DNA of 64,000 nt from assembly GCA_004380135.1 (NCBI GenBank), contig QXCR01000035.1:1-64000 (forward strand), read 5' to 3'. This DNA comes from Stemphylium vesicarium (Eukaryota; Ascomycota; Dothideomycetes; Pleosporales; Pleosporaceae). Position 1 is the first letter of the stretch; every line of letters starts with the position of its first letter. The notes beneath the pieces are model-generated. The model had not been told where the DNA came from. It worked only from the letters and a program-made list of their open reading frames with translations, and made no database searches. Shown here piece after piece: positions 20,342-31,216 of this stretch. The position numbers were made by a program, and so were the translations under genes.

Positions 20342-22017
20342 TCATGGCGATCCTGCATTCTCTGCTGCATCTTCATCCGCCACTCGGGACGCCAATTCTC
20401 CTGCTCTTACCAAAACTGCAAGTGGGCCCTGTGTGCGATAATCATGGGGGTGATGAGGATAATGCGATGGCGGCATTGGCGGTACAGGGCGATCCAGTGG
20501 CGAGGGTGACGGTCCTAAGCTGGGCACTGGCTGTGGAAGCATGCGCATTGTTTTGCTAGGATCCGTAGGCAGGGTCTGCTCCGGGTAACCCGACGTGGGT
20601 AAGCCTTGGCCACTGTGACCACTCTCGGAAGATAGGGTCGTGTCCTCGTGACTGAGAGGCGGGAGGCGATTTGGGTCTCGTACTGTCCTGCGAGAGGGAA
20701 GTTCAAGTGGCGCTTGGAAATGAGATTGGTACGTATATGAGGGTGGAGGCGTGGATGAAGATTGGTGGTTGAGATCGGTGCCGTATACAGGCTGTTGATA
20801 CGAATTGGTGTCGTAGGGAACTCTCGAATCACGAAGAGGATTGTTGACAGATGGTTCGAAGACGCCGTCTCGGGGTTGGGCCGCCGATCGTGGAGAGGCG
20901 GAGATGGGTGAGAATTGCTCGCCGGATCGTGGGGAGTTGAAGCCAGAAAGCGAACGGTTGGTAGGCGAAGTGGGTTTGGTGGGATATGTAGGGCCTGCGG
21001 GTAGACGGGAAGGACCGAGGGGTTGATTTGGATCCGGCTTTTGTTGTATATTCGCGTTGTTCTCCAGTTGACCGGAACTTAACCTTCTGTTTGCTGTCTG
21101 TTCGTTTTGTTCATTGCTGCCCGCTCGTGTTGAAGTGCTGGTCTCGGTATCCAGTTTCGAACGCTTGCCTTTTGTCGGCACAGAGTGCTTTGCTTTGAAG
21201 TCTTCCAGGTATTTCTGGTAAGCTTCGTATTGTGGCGTCTTTTTGTACTCAGCCAACTCCGCGTAGTACTTTTCCTTGGCACCGTTGGCTTGTCGTTCGC
21301 AGCCTTCGCGTTCTTCGGCCGGCAGAACCTGCCATTTTTCACCGACAACTTTGGCAATCTCGGTGAAGGAAAGGTCCTGTCCCTTCAAAGATTCGCGCAC
21401 CTCTGTGTCTGGTTAGCCATGGCCTTGACAAACTCGGGTGATACTCACGGTTGGAGAAGATGACATAAGCAGAAGGAGGACGCTCGGGCGCGTGCTCGTC
21501 AGGCTGTGCTCAGTCAGACGGTGTGCTACCAATGACATCATGGAAAGCGTATACAAACCTTCGGATGTCGACGGTACTTTCGTTTGGCACCCGTTCCACC
21601 GGATGTGGTGTTATTGATTTCAGGCTGCTTGGATTTGCTCTCTGGTCCGGAATCGTCACTTCGATAGGAGCCTGCAGTGCTGCCAGCGCGGGCAAGATTG
21701 ATCGGCAGAGGCTTTTCAGATGACCGTCCGCGAGACTCGGCGATGGCCCGTTGTAATTTCTGAAGATGGGTTAGGCGTCAACGAGGAGGATTGATAGCAA
21801 TATGGACATACCCGTCTGTGGCCAAGCTTGACGTTGAGCGAACTCCTATGCAACTGTAAGCACGGGCCCAGGGAGGGTGGGATGGATTTGGGGAAACGCA
21901 CAAGTCGGATTCTGTAATGTCGAGCACTGTCTCCCAGGTATCAAAACCTTCGGCGGCGAGTACTTGGTGGTACTGAGACAGACCCAATCGCGCCAGACGA
22001 TCTTTCAAGTCGCTCAT
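20342..22017 (-). CDS. SAM-domain plus HMG-box DNA-binding protein
   Basis: Five exons on the minus strand: 22017-21902, 21845-21812, 21759-21559, 21503-21449 and 21402-20342; introns of 56, 52, 55 and 46 bp are all in phase. About 488 residues. The start MSDLKDRLARLGLSQYHQVL opens a SAM domain that ends SSLNVKLGHRRKLQRAI near residue 60. A basic linker KRKYRRHPKPDEHAPERPPSAYVIFSNQ leads into an HMG box of about 70 residues (LSFTEIAKVVGEKWQVL, EREGCERQANGAKEKYYAELAEYKKT). The remainder is Pro/Ser-rich. Fungal SAM-HMG proteins are nuclear or mitochondrial DNA-bending factors; nuclear is more likely here because there is no presequence. The extreme C-terminus is uncertain: just before the stop the +1 frame also reads as plausible protein, so a missed intron or frame error is possible. 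Confidence 0.88.
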
Positions 22018-22917
22018 GTAGGAAGGCGTGGGCGCGACCGCGTGAGTAATGTGGTGTAGCGACCGACTGTGAGAAGCGCGATGGTCAAAGAGGTTGGATA
22101 AGTCTGCAATTATTAGAGCACTAGTGGCAATGCGATTTGGATCGAGCGACCGATACACGTCGAGTATGGCGGGACTAGTGTACAGGGATGAAAAAGGAAA
22201 TGGTCTAGTTTGCCTCGGCCAGCGTGATTGGTGCAGCGGGGCTCCTGTGGCGGATCGACTCTTCAGGAAAACGAGGTTAGGGTCAAAGTGTTGCAGGGCG
22301 CAGAGGCGCAGAGAAGAGCAAGTGAAGGAGCAGCAGTCAACGACTATGGCGCATTCCTAAGCGGTGGCGCGCAGCTGTTGGTTTGGGGTAGGTGGGTCCC
22401 GGACCGATGCAGCAGAATTCTGTAATTATGCTGTGATGGCTGCAGGACGAGTCTCGGCTACTGTCGACGAGGGGAGCGGACGCAGCCTAGTATAGGCACG
22501 GCCAGGACAGCGGCCGACGAGAGTCAGTAAACAGCCGGGGCTCATTTGGCGCGTTCAGAGACTTGGTTGCGACGCGAACGAGAGTCGCAGAGGGCCCAGG
22601 TTGCGGTGAGCGTAGGCAGCCCCGGGTGAAGGCGGTGCAAGGCCCAGAGGAACGGGACAGGGCTAGCAGACAAGACTCGGCGCAACCATGGAGGGCAATT
22701 GGCGCGGCACGGGTGAGTCAAATGGCTCCTCGGTGTATAGAGCGCGGGGGGAGGTTGAAGCTACTGTCAGGCGTTGGTGGTGGCAGTAGCAGCAGACGAC
22801 ATGGGAATTGGGAAGGGTAAGGAGATCAGGAAAATGGAGCGGGAAGATGTGTGTGTGCATCGATAGGGCAGTCGAGATCAGGGCAGGCGATCGGCAGCCT
22901 TGACAACAGCGCGGACA

Positions 22918-22944
22918 GGGGACAGAGGGGACGGAGGGGACGGG
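22918..22944 (+). repeat. G-quadruplex motif from a 9-bp tandem repeat
   Basis: Four G runs (GGGG 22918-22921, GGGG 22927-22930, GGGG 22936-22939, GGG 22942-22944) are separated by 5, 5 and 2 bases. The unit is close to GACRGAGGG repeated about three times. It fits the G3+N1-7 quadruplex rule and lies about 0.9 kb upstream of the HMG-box gene start. Confidence 0.7.
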
Positions 22945-22953
22945 TTCTCTCTG

Positions 22954-22980
22954 TTTCCCTCGTTTCCCTCGTTTCCTCCC
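22954..22980 (+). repeat. 9-bp pyrimidine tandem repeat
   Basis: The unit TTTCCCTCG occurs twice exactly, with a third degenerate copy, directly after the G-rich repeat. Together they create a strand-asymmetric purine/pyrimidine switch. Confidence 0.6.
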
Positions 22981-23201
22981 TTCTCTGCGACAACGACGAC
23001 AACAGAGAAGCACGCGCCAGGCTGGCACACACGGGGAGCACACATTTGCGGAATGTCCTCCAGGCTTTGAGGCGCGCTGATACGCTGCCCGCGTGCGGCT
23101 GACTGCTGCGAAGTATACAGAACATGGTAGATGAGAGCCATCATGGACGAAACGCCGGCACATTGGAATAGGGCCGGTTCGCAGTGTCCGCAATCTACCC
23201 T

Positions 23202-23222
23202 CGTAGCCCGTAGCCCGTAGCC
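23202..23222 (+). repeat. 7-bp tandem repeat, three units
   Basis: CGTAGCC is repeated three times without mismatch; a short slippage-prone array in the same non-coding interval. Confidence 0.6.
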
Positions 23223-24477
23223 CACGCATCATCCGTATCCACTCCTCTCCCTGGGCAGCCACGAGGCTGCTGACTGTGCTCGCTGCTGGGAGCATGCAAT
23301 CGTGTTTGCGGCGCCAAAAAAGGTGTAGGCCGTTGGCGTCGGTGACGTCAAACTGATATGTTGCAGCCCAGCCGCTGCTGGTCGTCATGCTGAAGCAATG
23401 GGCCGTCGCCATCATCTACCCACCTAGCCGCGGAACGCCGGCACTGCTGATTTGCTGATCCACCGCCAGCGCTGCTCTGACGAGGGGAGCTTGGGACGAG
23501 ACGCTCGATCTGCGATGCGACGCAGCAGCCCATGGCCGCAGTCCATGGTTTAGGGAGACGGGCAGATGCAAACGGGCCTGACCCTCCCCCCGGGCTGCTT
23601 CGGCCATGCCAACCTGCATGTTTTTTCGCATCTGCATCACGCCACGCTGCCTGTCCACTCCCGACGTCGTCACGGCCGATCAGAGCGCGCTGCCAGGGGC
23701 GGAGAGGAGCTCTGGGCGGCCAGCTCCGCCCTGCGACGTTGCAACCTGCCCACTGCCCAGGTGCCATTGATCACCATTGGGACGCTCATGCCCTGGCGGA
23801 GCGGAACGCTGCTCACTTGGCTGCATCGGTGCTAAAGCTGCCTGTGCTTGTCGCCTAGCATGCACGCAGGTGGGAATCTCACCACATGTTCATTTCCTGC
23901 ACGCCGTGCTTTTCTTCCAGTAGAGACGCCCCCGTCATCTACTGCACTGTACCGTCATACGGAGCCCAAACCGGGGCCTGTCGTAGTGTCGTCCTGGACC
24001 CTGACCGATGTCATCGGCCGCTCCTTGAATCTACTTCCGTAGGGGACATCGCGACATGTGGCCCACGCGAGCCTGGCCATCACCGGTGCCTTGCAGCTCC
24101 TTCACTTGATACGTCGCCACTCCCGCTACCCGTGGGTGCCCAGGTGTCCTGTACCAGTCACGTGCCTCGCAGCACATGGATTTTACTAATAATACACGCA
24201 CATGTACGCCCGCAAAGGCAGGCCACGCGAACGGTTATACTCAAAATGCACTATTTTCTAACATACTTTTCATGGCCCAACGCAAATAACTCGGCACCAA
24301 CCCTTCCGGCCTAGACGCACTGCCCGGCAGTGATACCCGTGTGTCGTCCTTGTAAACGCCACGTTGAGTAAAGCACACCTTCAAAGAGACCGTAATGGTG
24401 CCGTTTGGAACCATACGCACGGCGAAAGTCTAGCATCAGCCCCGTGTGCAGCCCTCTGTGCTTTTCGCTGCTCAGCA

Positions 24478-24990
24478 CTACTCTTCCTCTAGCACCGTCT
24501 GGCCATCTCCTCCGGGAACCATCTACCAAGATTAGTACATGTACGGGCATACCCTAGTCGTGTGCGTTGCGTACCATGCAGATGTTGTTGCCGTTGAGCA
24601 GGATCTTGGGCAGTTGAACGTTTCCCTCAGCAGGGTCACTGAACGTACGTGTTAGTTTGCAAATTTCGTCTTGGTGCATGGAGAGTATCCACGTACATTT
24701 CCGTCACGTTCTCCAACACCATGTCTATGGCACGTTAGTAGAGCCAAAAGAGTCATCTGCAGCTTACTCACTGACGTAGTCGTCGAAACCGACCAATTTA
24801 CCCGTGAACTCTACCTCCCATTAGCTCTGCACTCGAAAAGAACAGTGCAAAATACTACCTTTCCCGCCGTTCATGATGACCCAAATCTGCGAGCCTACGC
24901 ACTTGTCGATGAGTTCTGCAACTGTCAGTACCAGCCATGCAGCTTTTGCGACATCGTCTTACCTAGCGGGAGGAGGTTTTCGAGCGACAT
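24478..24990 (-). CDS. LSM5: U6 snRNA-associated Sm-like protein LSm5
   Basis: Six exons on the minus strand: 24990-24963, 24915-24859, 24810-24772, 24724-24697, 24638-24575 and 24522-24478. They assemble into 86 residues with five introns of 47-58 bp, all in phase. The product starts MSLENLLPLELIDKCVGSQI, carries Sm1 (KEFTGKLVGFDDYVNMVLEN) and Sm2 (PKILLNGNNICMMVPGG), and ends in an acidic tail. Length and motif order match LSm5 of yeast and animals. LSm5 is a subunit of the LSm2-8 ring that binds the U6 snRNA 3' end in the nucleus and of the LSm1-7 ring in cytoplasmic mRNA decay. The gene is divergent from the exonuclease gene with 300 bp between starts. Intron density is very high for so short a protein. 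Confidence 0.95.
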
Positions 24991-25290
24991 GGCGGGGCGC
25001 TTTGGTGCAGGCTGGTCGTAGGTTCCTCTAGGTCAGATGTTGCGTTTGAGATGCGGGCAAGGTTACGGTGGTGATTGGGTTTGATATCTTGGCGCGGAGA
25101 TCTTGAGATGGGCGACGCGCTAGCCCGCCAACACTCGCGAACAGGGTCCAATCACTCCAGCAGGCAACAGAGGAGCCCTTCAAACATGCTACGCACGACC
25201 CTGTGGAATACCAACATCGGTGCCTAACTGGAGCACCATAATGGAGTGTCATGCTCTTCACACGACGCGCCTCTCAGCTGAGCGCGTCAG

Positions 25291-27849
25291 ATGCACCTCG
25301 ACGTGTATGCGATGAAGTCGCAACCAGTATTCCGCGTTCAGTCGAGCATCACGTACAGAGGTGTGAAACAGTGCACGATGGACATGTGGCGTACACTAAC
25401 GTGTGCCAGAAGCAGCGATTCACGATATGCGACTCTGCTCTCCACCCCAGGAGCGATGCACACTACCCCGCCACGCCCAGAGCCCGCGCCTTCTCCCACT
25501 TCAACTTGTCAGTGGAAGCGGGGACGACCTGTGATTGCAGGCAGCCCCGGCATTAGAAGAATGCATCATATGCCCGGCCCAAATGCTCACTCTCCGCTCA
25601 ACCAGGCTACTGCCAACGAGGCAGCGGCCATAACTGAAGACAAAGGCCGTCCACTGCCAGCATCGGCTGCATTACACGTAAGTTCTTCTCCATGTGATTT
25701 CATATAGATGACTAACTACCTTCAGCGAGTGGGACTGTGGAATCCATCTTACGGATTACGTTTTGCCACGACAGCACCGACAGAGACACAACCGTCAATC
25801 CCCACTCCCGTAGACACGAAGCCTTTACCTCGACCCGACGCTAGACCATCCGACTCGCCTCATACAGATCATGAATTCCAGCCCGCTGGTGATATAGGAG
25901 CGGGTACACCACCCAATACAGGAGATGGCACCTTTGCAGCAGAAAGCCAGTCCTCATACGGCGTCGATTTATCAGATGATTCAGTCTCTGTAGACGTGGA
26001 TGATGCGCCCTCACAAGACGAGACTGAGTCTGGCGTGAGCGAAAATGAAGAAACGGATACTTACCCGGCCCTCGCCTATCAGATTCCGGATAATACAATG
26101 CGTGCCGCAATGCTCGCCTCGCCCCAAACACGTGCGAGTTACTGGAGCGCGAAACTTTATCAAGGCCCCGAGGGCGAGGCGCTTTCGACCCACTATTGCA
26201 AATCATTCGACGTCGCCGAGAGGGTGGCTCAGTACTTTCTGAAAGAAAGGGTCGTAGGCTTTGATATTGAGTGGAAACCTTACGGACACCCGCGCGCGAT
26301 CAAGCAGAATGCTTCATTGATCCAGCTTGCAAGCGAAGACAGAATCGCTCTGTTCCATGTCGCGCTATTCTCTGGGAACAAAGCGGAGAAGCTGATGCCA
26401 CCTAGTCTCAAAACTGTCCTAGAATCACCAGATATTCTCAAAGTAGGGGTGTCTATCAAGAGCGACTTTAAGCGTGTGGAAAAGTACCTGCGTGTTCAGC
26501 CCCAAGGCGTCTTCGAACTGAGTCGCTTGCACAACCTTGTTGAGTGGTATGAGGTTGACCCCAAGAAAGTCACAAATAGACTGGTTAGTCTTGCTACTCA
26601 GGTGCTTCAACACCTTCAGCTGCCTTTATATAAAGGCGAGCAATTAGAAGACGACCCGGATACGACATCCAGCGTTCGGGAAAGTGACTGGAGCTTGCCT
26701 TTGAACTTGCAACAGATACACTATGCAGCTGCCGATGCCTATGCTGGATTCCGACTTTATCATATACTAGAGTGGAAACGAAGTCGCCTAACGCCAGTCC
26801 CCCCCCCAATACCGCTTTGCGATTATGACAACAAGCCTAGTCCTCGACCGAGCCCGCCACGCAAAAGAGCCACGGCTACCACTAAGGCGGACGTGGTTGT
26901 TGATAACGACGCGATCTTGTCAGCTACCGAAGAAGGACAGGAAAGCGACCGAGAGACTGAAGGCTACGAGACAGCGCCAGAAGAGCTCATGGATAGCCAC
27001 GAGCTTGAAGATCCCGTGTCTGGACAAAAGTCAGGCGTTCCTGGCGATGCCGAGGACGAGACTTTCCTCGCGCGCTGTGAAAGGGACCCTGAGCTACGTG
27101 ACCCAAGCGACCAAGTGTTGGAAAACGAGGCTCCCCCTTCTTCAAGACGGGTTGGCCGACTCAAACTTCAACCACTGCAAAGTGACGATCTTGGATATCC
27201 AAAACTACCGCAATCATCACAGGAGGATGGCAAAGAGTCTCTTTCTAGCCAAGCTACAGACAAGATTGATGAATATCCAGACCCGGAACTTGAAGAGGCG
27301 CTTGGACGTATGACACTCGACGACACGGGAAGTTTGAGGGAGGATGTGAAGGATCTCGGCTGTGAGAAAACTGAAGAACCTGTACACAGCAACGCAGCCG
27401 ACCTCTCAGACTTCAACCCCGCCCCTCTCGACGTTCCTCCAGTCGACAAACTACCATCATCTGAAACCAAGTCCATTATGGATTCACCCAAAGAAGCATC
27501 GGATGTCCCTGTTTTCGACTTGGCAACGACTTGGGCGCAGAATCACCTCAAATCCACCATTCCTTCGTCCACGTCGATAGTCCCCTCTCGTCTTCGCGCA
27601 ACTACGTCGCATCTCCGTGCCTACTATCTCTGGCATCACCAGAAACTCTCAGTAGATGAGATTGCACTCCTCTTGCGGGATCCGCCGTTTTCACACAGCA
27701 CAGTCACCAACTATATCCTGCAAGCAGTGACGCTTGAGAGGCTAGACTTTGAGCCAGAATCTCTCAAAAGTCTATTGTTGGCGATACCTTCCGGAATGAG
27801 AAACGGACGATGGAAGGGCCTAGCGGAGAAGGTTGGAGCTTTGGGTTAA
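25291..27849 (+). CDS. WRN-type 3'-5' exonuclease (DEDDy)
   Basis: Exons 25291-25677 and 25726-27849 (48-bp intron: GTAAGT, GACTAAC, TTCAG); up to 836 residues, joined at AALH|RVGLWNP. The exonuclease domain spans about residues 280-490: motif I GFDIEWKP (D-x-E), motif II KVGVSIKSD, motif III YAAADAYAGFRLY (Y-x3-D), the tyrosine form of the DEDD family as in the Werner exonuclease and its fungal relatives. A long acidic, Ser/Pro-rich linker follows. The last 80 residues form a helix-turn-helix-like tail (LSVDEIALLLRDPPFSHSTVTNYI) similar to RecQ C-terminal HTH domains; there is no helicase domain. A nuclear role in DNA end or fork processing is inferred. The start is uncertain: ATG at 25378 (MDMWRTL) is an alternative. 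Confidence 0.88.
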
Positions 27850-28391
27850 GCGTGTCACGATTGTTAATGAAGGAACATATGAAAATAGTGATAAATTCAA
27901 TAGCGCCTCCGAAGGATGGACGGCGCAACGAAGTATACGGAAGCGTTTCCGCACGTGTCGACGTATGTTGTGACTCAGCATTACGTGTTCAGGGTTTCGC
28001 GATTCGCCAATGACACTTGTCAGGACAGCTGTAGGTCTCCAAGTGGCTCATGTATGCGTACCGCAATATTGGACACGTTTCGAGGTATCGTGAAGTCGTG
28101 TTCAATTCAGGTACTGCGGGGCCTAAGTCAGTCTGGTGGGCAGCTCGCTCAGGGTCCAGGCACTCGGCCAATGCCAAACGAGCACTAGTCCAACCCCACG
28201 CGTGCCTACCGCGAAACTGCGGTGAAGATCAGCCATCCCTGCAAGAACCCCTCCAAATTGTATTGAGACGTTCGATCGCTGCTTCTTCGCTGTACTCTTG
28301 AACGTAGTGTCGACTTTCACTGATTGTATCTCGGCCAATTCAACCACAGCGCTCAATATCCCCGTGTATCTTCACAGCTACTACCACAAAC
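27850..28391. other. Spacer and promoter of the phosphomannomutase gene
   Basis: No supportable gene. The last 100 bp are a C/A-rich leader into the ATG at 28392. Confidence 0.5.
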
Positions 28392-29310
28392 ATGGCCGCC
28401 GCAGCAGCTGTATACCCCCCGCTCGACCAGCGCCCGGTCAAGAACACAGTCCTCCTCTTCGATGTCGACGACACGCTCACCAAGCCGCGTCAAGTGCGCC
28501 CGCCCACACGTAATCTCACTCTGACAAGCGGCTAATAATGTCCACAGTTGGTGAAGCCCGAGATGCTTCAATTGCTCTCTGAACTCCGTCACAAATGCGC
28601 CATTGGCTTCGTCGGCGGCTCCAACCTCGTCAAGCAGCAAGAGCAGCTCGGCGGGCCCGTAGAAGTAACCTCGCTGTTCGACTTCTGCTTCGCGGAGAAC
28701 GGACTGACAGCCATTCGCATGGGCGAGGTGCTGGCTAGCCAGAGCTTCATCGCATGGATTGGCGAGGACAGGTACAAGGCGCTGACCAAGTGGTAAGTTC
28801 AGTCGCTACAGCGTGTGCATGGCTCTTTGCTAATATAGATAAAACACCAGGATCCTGCACTACATCGCCGACCTCGACATCCCCATCAAGCGCGGCACCT
28901 TCATCGAGTTCCGCAACGGCATGATCAACGTCTCGCCTATCGGCCGTAACGCCTCGACCGAAGAGCGGAACGAGTACCAAAAGTACGATCTCGAGCACAA
29001 GATCCGCGAGACCATGGTTGCGAAGCTCAAGGAAGCTTTCCCCGACTACGGCCTCACCTACTCCATCGGCGGCCAGATCTCGTTTGACGTCTTCCCCACC
29101 GGCTGGGATAAGACGTATTGCCTGCGACACATTGAGGCGGAGAAGCAGATCTCGGGTGTCGTGTATGACAAGATTCACTTCTTTGGCGATAAGGCGTATG
29201 AGGGCGGTAATGATTGGGAAATTTACTCTGATGAGAGGACGATTGGGCACAAGGTTAAGAACCCGGATGATACGTATGCGCAGCTGCAGGAGCTTATGCA
29301 GAGCTTTTAG
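28392..29310 (+). CDS. SEC53: Phosphomannomutase (Sec53/PMM)
   Basis: Exons 28392-28493, 28548-28792 and 28851-29310 give 268 residues; introns of 54 and 58 bp are in phase. The protein is a HAD-superfamily phosphomannomutase. The catalytic loop FDVDDTLT supplies the nucleophile and acid/base aspartates near residue 24, followed by GFVGGSN. The cap domain contains KRGTFIEFRNGMINVSPIGR, and GGQISFDVFPTGWDK and FFGDKAYEGGNDWEI complete the active site. Length and motifs match yeast Sec53 and human PMM2. It converts mannose-6-phosphate to mannose-1-phosphate in the cytosol, feeding GDP-mannose for N- and O-glycosylation, GPI anchors and wall mannans. It is an essential single-copy gene in most fungi. 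Confidence 0.96.
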
Positions 29311-29462
29311 TAAGCGGGTTTGGGGATGTTGAACACCTTCGAGAGATTGATTTATTGTCTCGTAGATGACAGGTAGAGCATCCGCTATTTCATGCACCTT
29401 TTTCGCTTTCTCCTATTTGCCTGCCTGGCATAGTACCCGATCGCCCGATGAAGGCTCCTTCC

Positions 29463-30590
29463 TCACCAGCCCGTTCGTGCAAACTGGAGGTGGTGTCTCC
29501 ACTCCGCATGCTCTCCCTCCCACGCAGCATTAAACGCAGCCATGGCCTCTTCCTCCTTAGCACCCCTTATCGCCAGACTGACAGCCTCTCCATACAGCGC
29601 ATGCAACTGGATGCTTGCCTGCGCCAACTCGCGATTGTTCAAAAAAACCGTATGCGGATTCTTTGACCAGCAAGTCTGAACATGGACCTTGACTTTCTGG
29701 AGACGTAATTGATGGTGAGGTACAGATGCTGCGGCGACCTCGGCTGTTGCTTCATCTTTTGCACGGGTCAACCTGCGGAACTGCAACAATGGCGTTATCC
29801 ACTTCTCTCTTAAATTGAACTTTGGCGCCATGCCGTGAAGTTGCACGTGGATTTCGAGTTGTCGCAGGCCAGTTAGGGTTTTGGCCATGGCTTTGCATGC
29901 GCGGAGCCTGGTTTTTTCTTTGTCAGTAAAGTAGAGCAAGCAACTCTTTGAGCAAGTTTCTCGATAAACCCCGTTCCCAACTCTAACTAATGCCCGCACT
30001 CACCAACTCAGCCCATGCTTCTCATGCCAGCCGACATCTCTAGTCCACGGAGGCTGTCCATACGTGTCGTAGTGAAGGTGCAACATGGTGATGTTTTCTA
30101 GACGCACACTAGCCATAACGTCGAGGAAGTTTGCTATGCGTCTCGGCGCGTCAAAAACGAAGACTGTGGTGTGATACAGTAGTGTTACCGTCTCTGCGTA
30201 GACTTGCTTGCAGACTAGACTCAGGGCGCACAGGGAACTATGCCAGTTTGTCTGCAGACCTTTGGTGACGTTGTATTTGCCCAAGGACCTCGAGAACCGG
30301 GTCACGGATGGGACAGTGGTGCTGGATGCACTATCAACGTCTGTACTCTGCTTCTTTTGGGGCGTGAGTCCGGAGCGTAGTCTGACGGTTCGCGGAGGCT
30401 TCCGCTCCTGCTTCTGTTGCTTGAAATCGGTTCCTGCCGCGACGATTTCACAGTGGCGACCGGGCTCGAAGTAGCACTTGTAGATCTGGTTTCTGATCTC
30501 GCCCGGCAGAGCCAAGAAGCCGCGTGACGTTTTCGGCGGACGCATTGCGGGTTTGTGAGTGCGGGAGAAGAAGTTGGGTGTTGATGCCAC
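29463..30590 (-). CDS. Fungal F-box-like/DUF7730-type protein
   Basis: Exons 30590-30004 and 29907-29463 on the minus strand, 96-bp intron (GTGAGT ... ACCAG), 343 residues; the junction reads GLSW|LRACKAMAK. The N-terminal part has the familiar FLALPGEIRNQIYKCYFEP segment, similar to the F-box-like opening of a large fungal family (DUF7730/DUF3984-like). It continues with CALSLVCKQVYAETVTLLYHTTVFVFD and then a helical, basic C-terminal half. Proteins of this type are abundant in Pezizomycotina and of unknown function; an adaptor role in ubiquitin ligases has been suggested only by analogy. The stop lies 152 bp from the convergent phosphomannomutase stop. Confidence 0.8.
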
Positions 30591-30846
30591 GGTTCAAGAG
30601 GCTGCAGACTGCAGGTTAGTCGAGGGGAGCGTTAGTTGTAGTCAAGCAGTGACCAAGCTTCGTATTCTTTTCAAAGAGTAGGTGAGTCACGCAGCATGCA
30701 TAAGTGAGACGGTGAATGTAGAGCGGAGAGCTCAGCCTGGGCCCTGACTACGCAGCCCACTAGCCCGACTTGGGATTAGTCAAAAAAGAGCGCAGCTGCA
30801 CCACCACGATCGCTGTGGGCTACTGCATACCGCCCTTATCAACACC

Positions 30847-31176
30847 ATGTCTGTGACACTCTTCCGCCCACGTATCCTCTCCCACACGCCTCAATTCCTC
30901 GCCCGCCGCACCCTCAGCACCTCGCAACCACACGCCTCGCGTCTCCGCCAGCCCGGCGAACCCACGGGCCCCAACGAGCCTCCGTCCCACATCTCCGCCC
31001 CGCAGTCCAAGTCGCCCCTCAAGGTCTGGCCCATCCTCGCTATATTCGCCACGGGCACTTTCTTGTTTAAGAAGATTGTCGATCAGCGCAAGGGCGAAGG
31101 ATACCAGCCGAAAGGACCGATTCAGGGACATTCGCCGAGTGGTAAAGGACAGGTCAAGCCTTCACACCCACACTAA
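30847..31176 (+). CDS. Small mitochondrial single-pass membrane protein
   Basis: A single 109-codon exon. The N-terminus (MSVTLFRPRILSHTPQFLARRTLSTSQ) is Arg/Ser/Leu-rich without acidic residues, a typical mitochondrial presequence with a likely R-x-x-S cleavage region. A Pro-rich linker is followed by one transmembrane segment (VWPILAIFATGTFLFKKIV) and a basic Gly/Pro/Lys-rich tail. I recognise no named domain; the layout matches small inner-membrane proteins of filamentous ascomycetes. The stop codon lies only 40 bp before the ATG of the UMP-CMP kinase gene, an unusually tight spacing for a fungus. Confidence 0.75.
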   Translation: MSVTLFRPRILSHTPQFLARRTLSTSQPHASRLRQPGEPTGPNEPPSHISAPQSKSPLKVWPILAIFATGTFLFKKIVDQRKGEGYQPKGPIQGHSPSGKGQVKPSHPH

Positions 31177-31216
31177 AAAGCCTCCCAGCTACCCAGCTAG
31201 CTAGCTATTCACCAAC

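Larger units (their letters stand above)
22018..24477. other. 2.4-kb interval upstream of the HMG gene
   Basis: No supportable gene. A 250-codon minus-strand frame at 22663-23415 runs across simple repeats and has a Cys/Arg-skewed composition, so I reject it. The interval contains a G-quadruplex motif, 9-bp and 7-bp tandem repeats, and the 3' flank of LSM5. Confidence 0.5.

Noticed and set aside
22663..23415. 250-codon minus-strand open frame
   Set aside because: It crosses 9-bp and 7-bp tandem repeats, is skewed to Cys, Arg and Ser, and has no domain or start context.
25708..25725. ATG at 25708 as start of the exonuclease (MTNYLQ)
   Set aside because: It lies in the 48-bp intron and includes its branch site GACTAAC; the upstream exon joins in frame.
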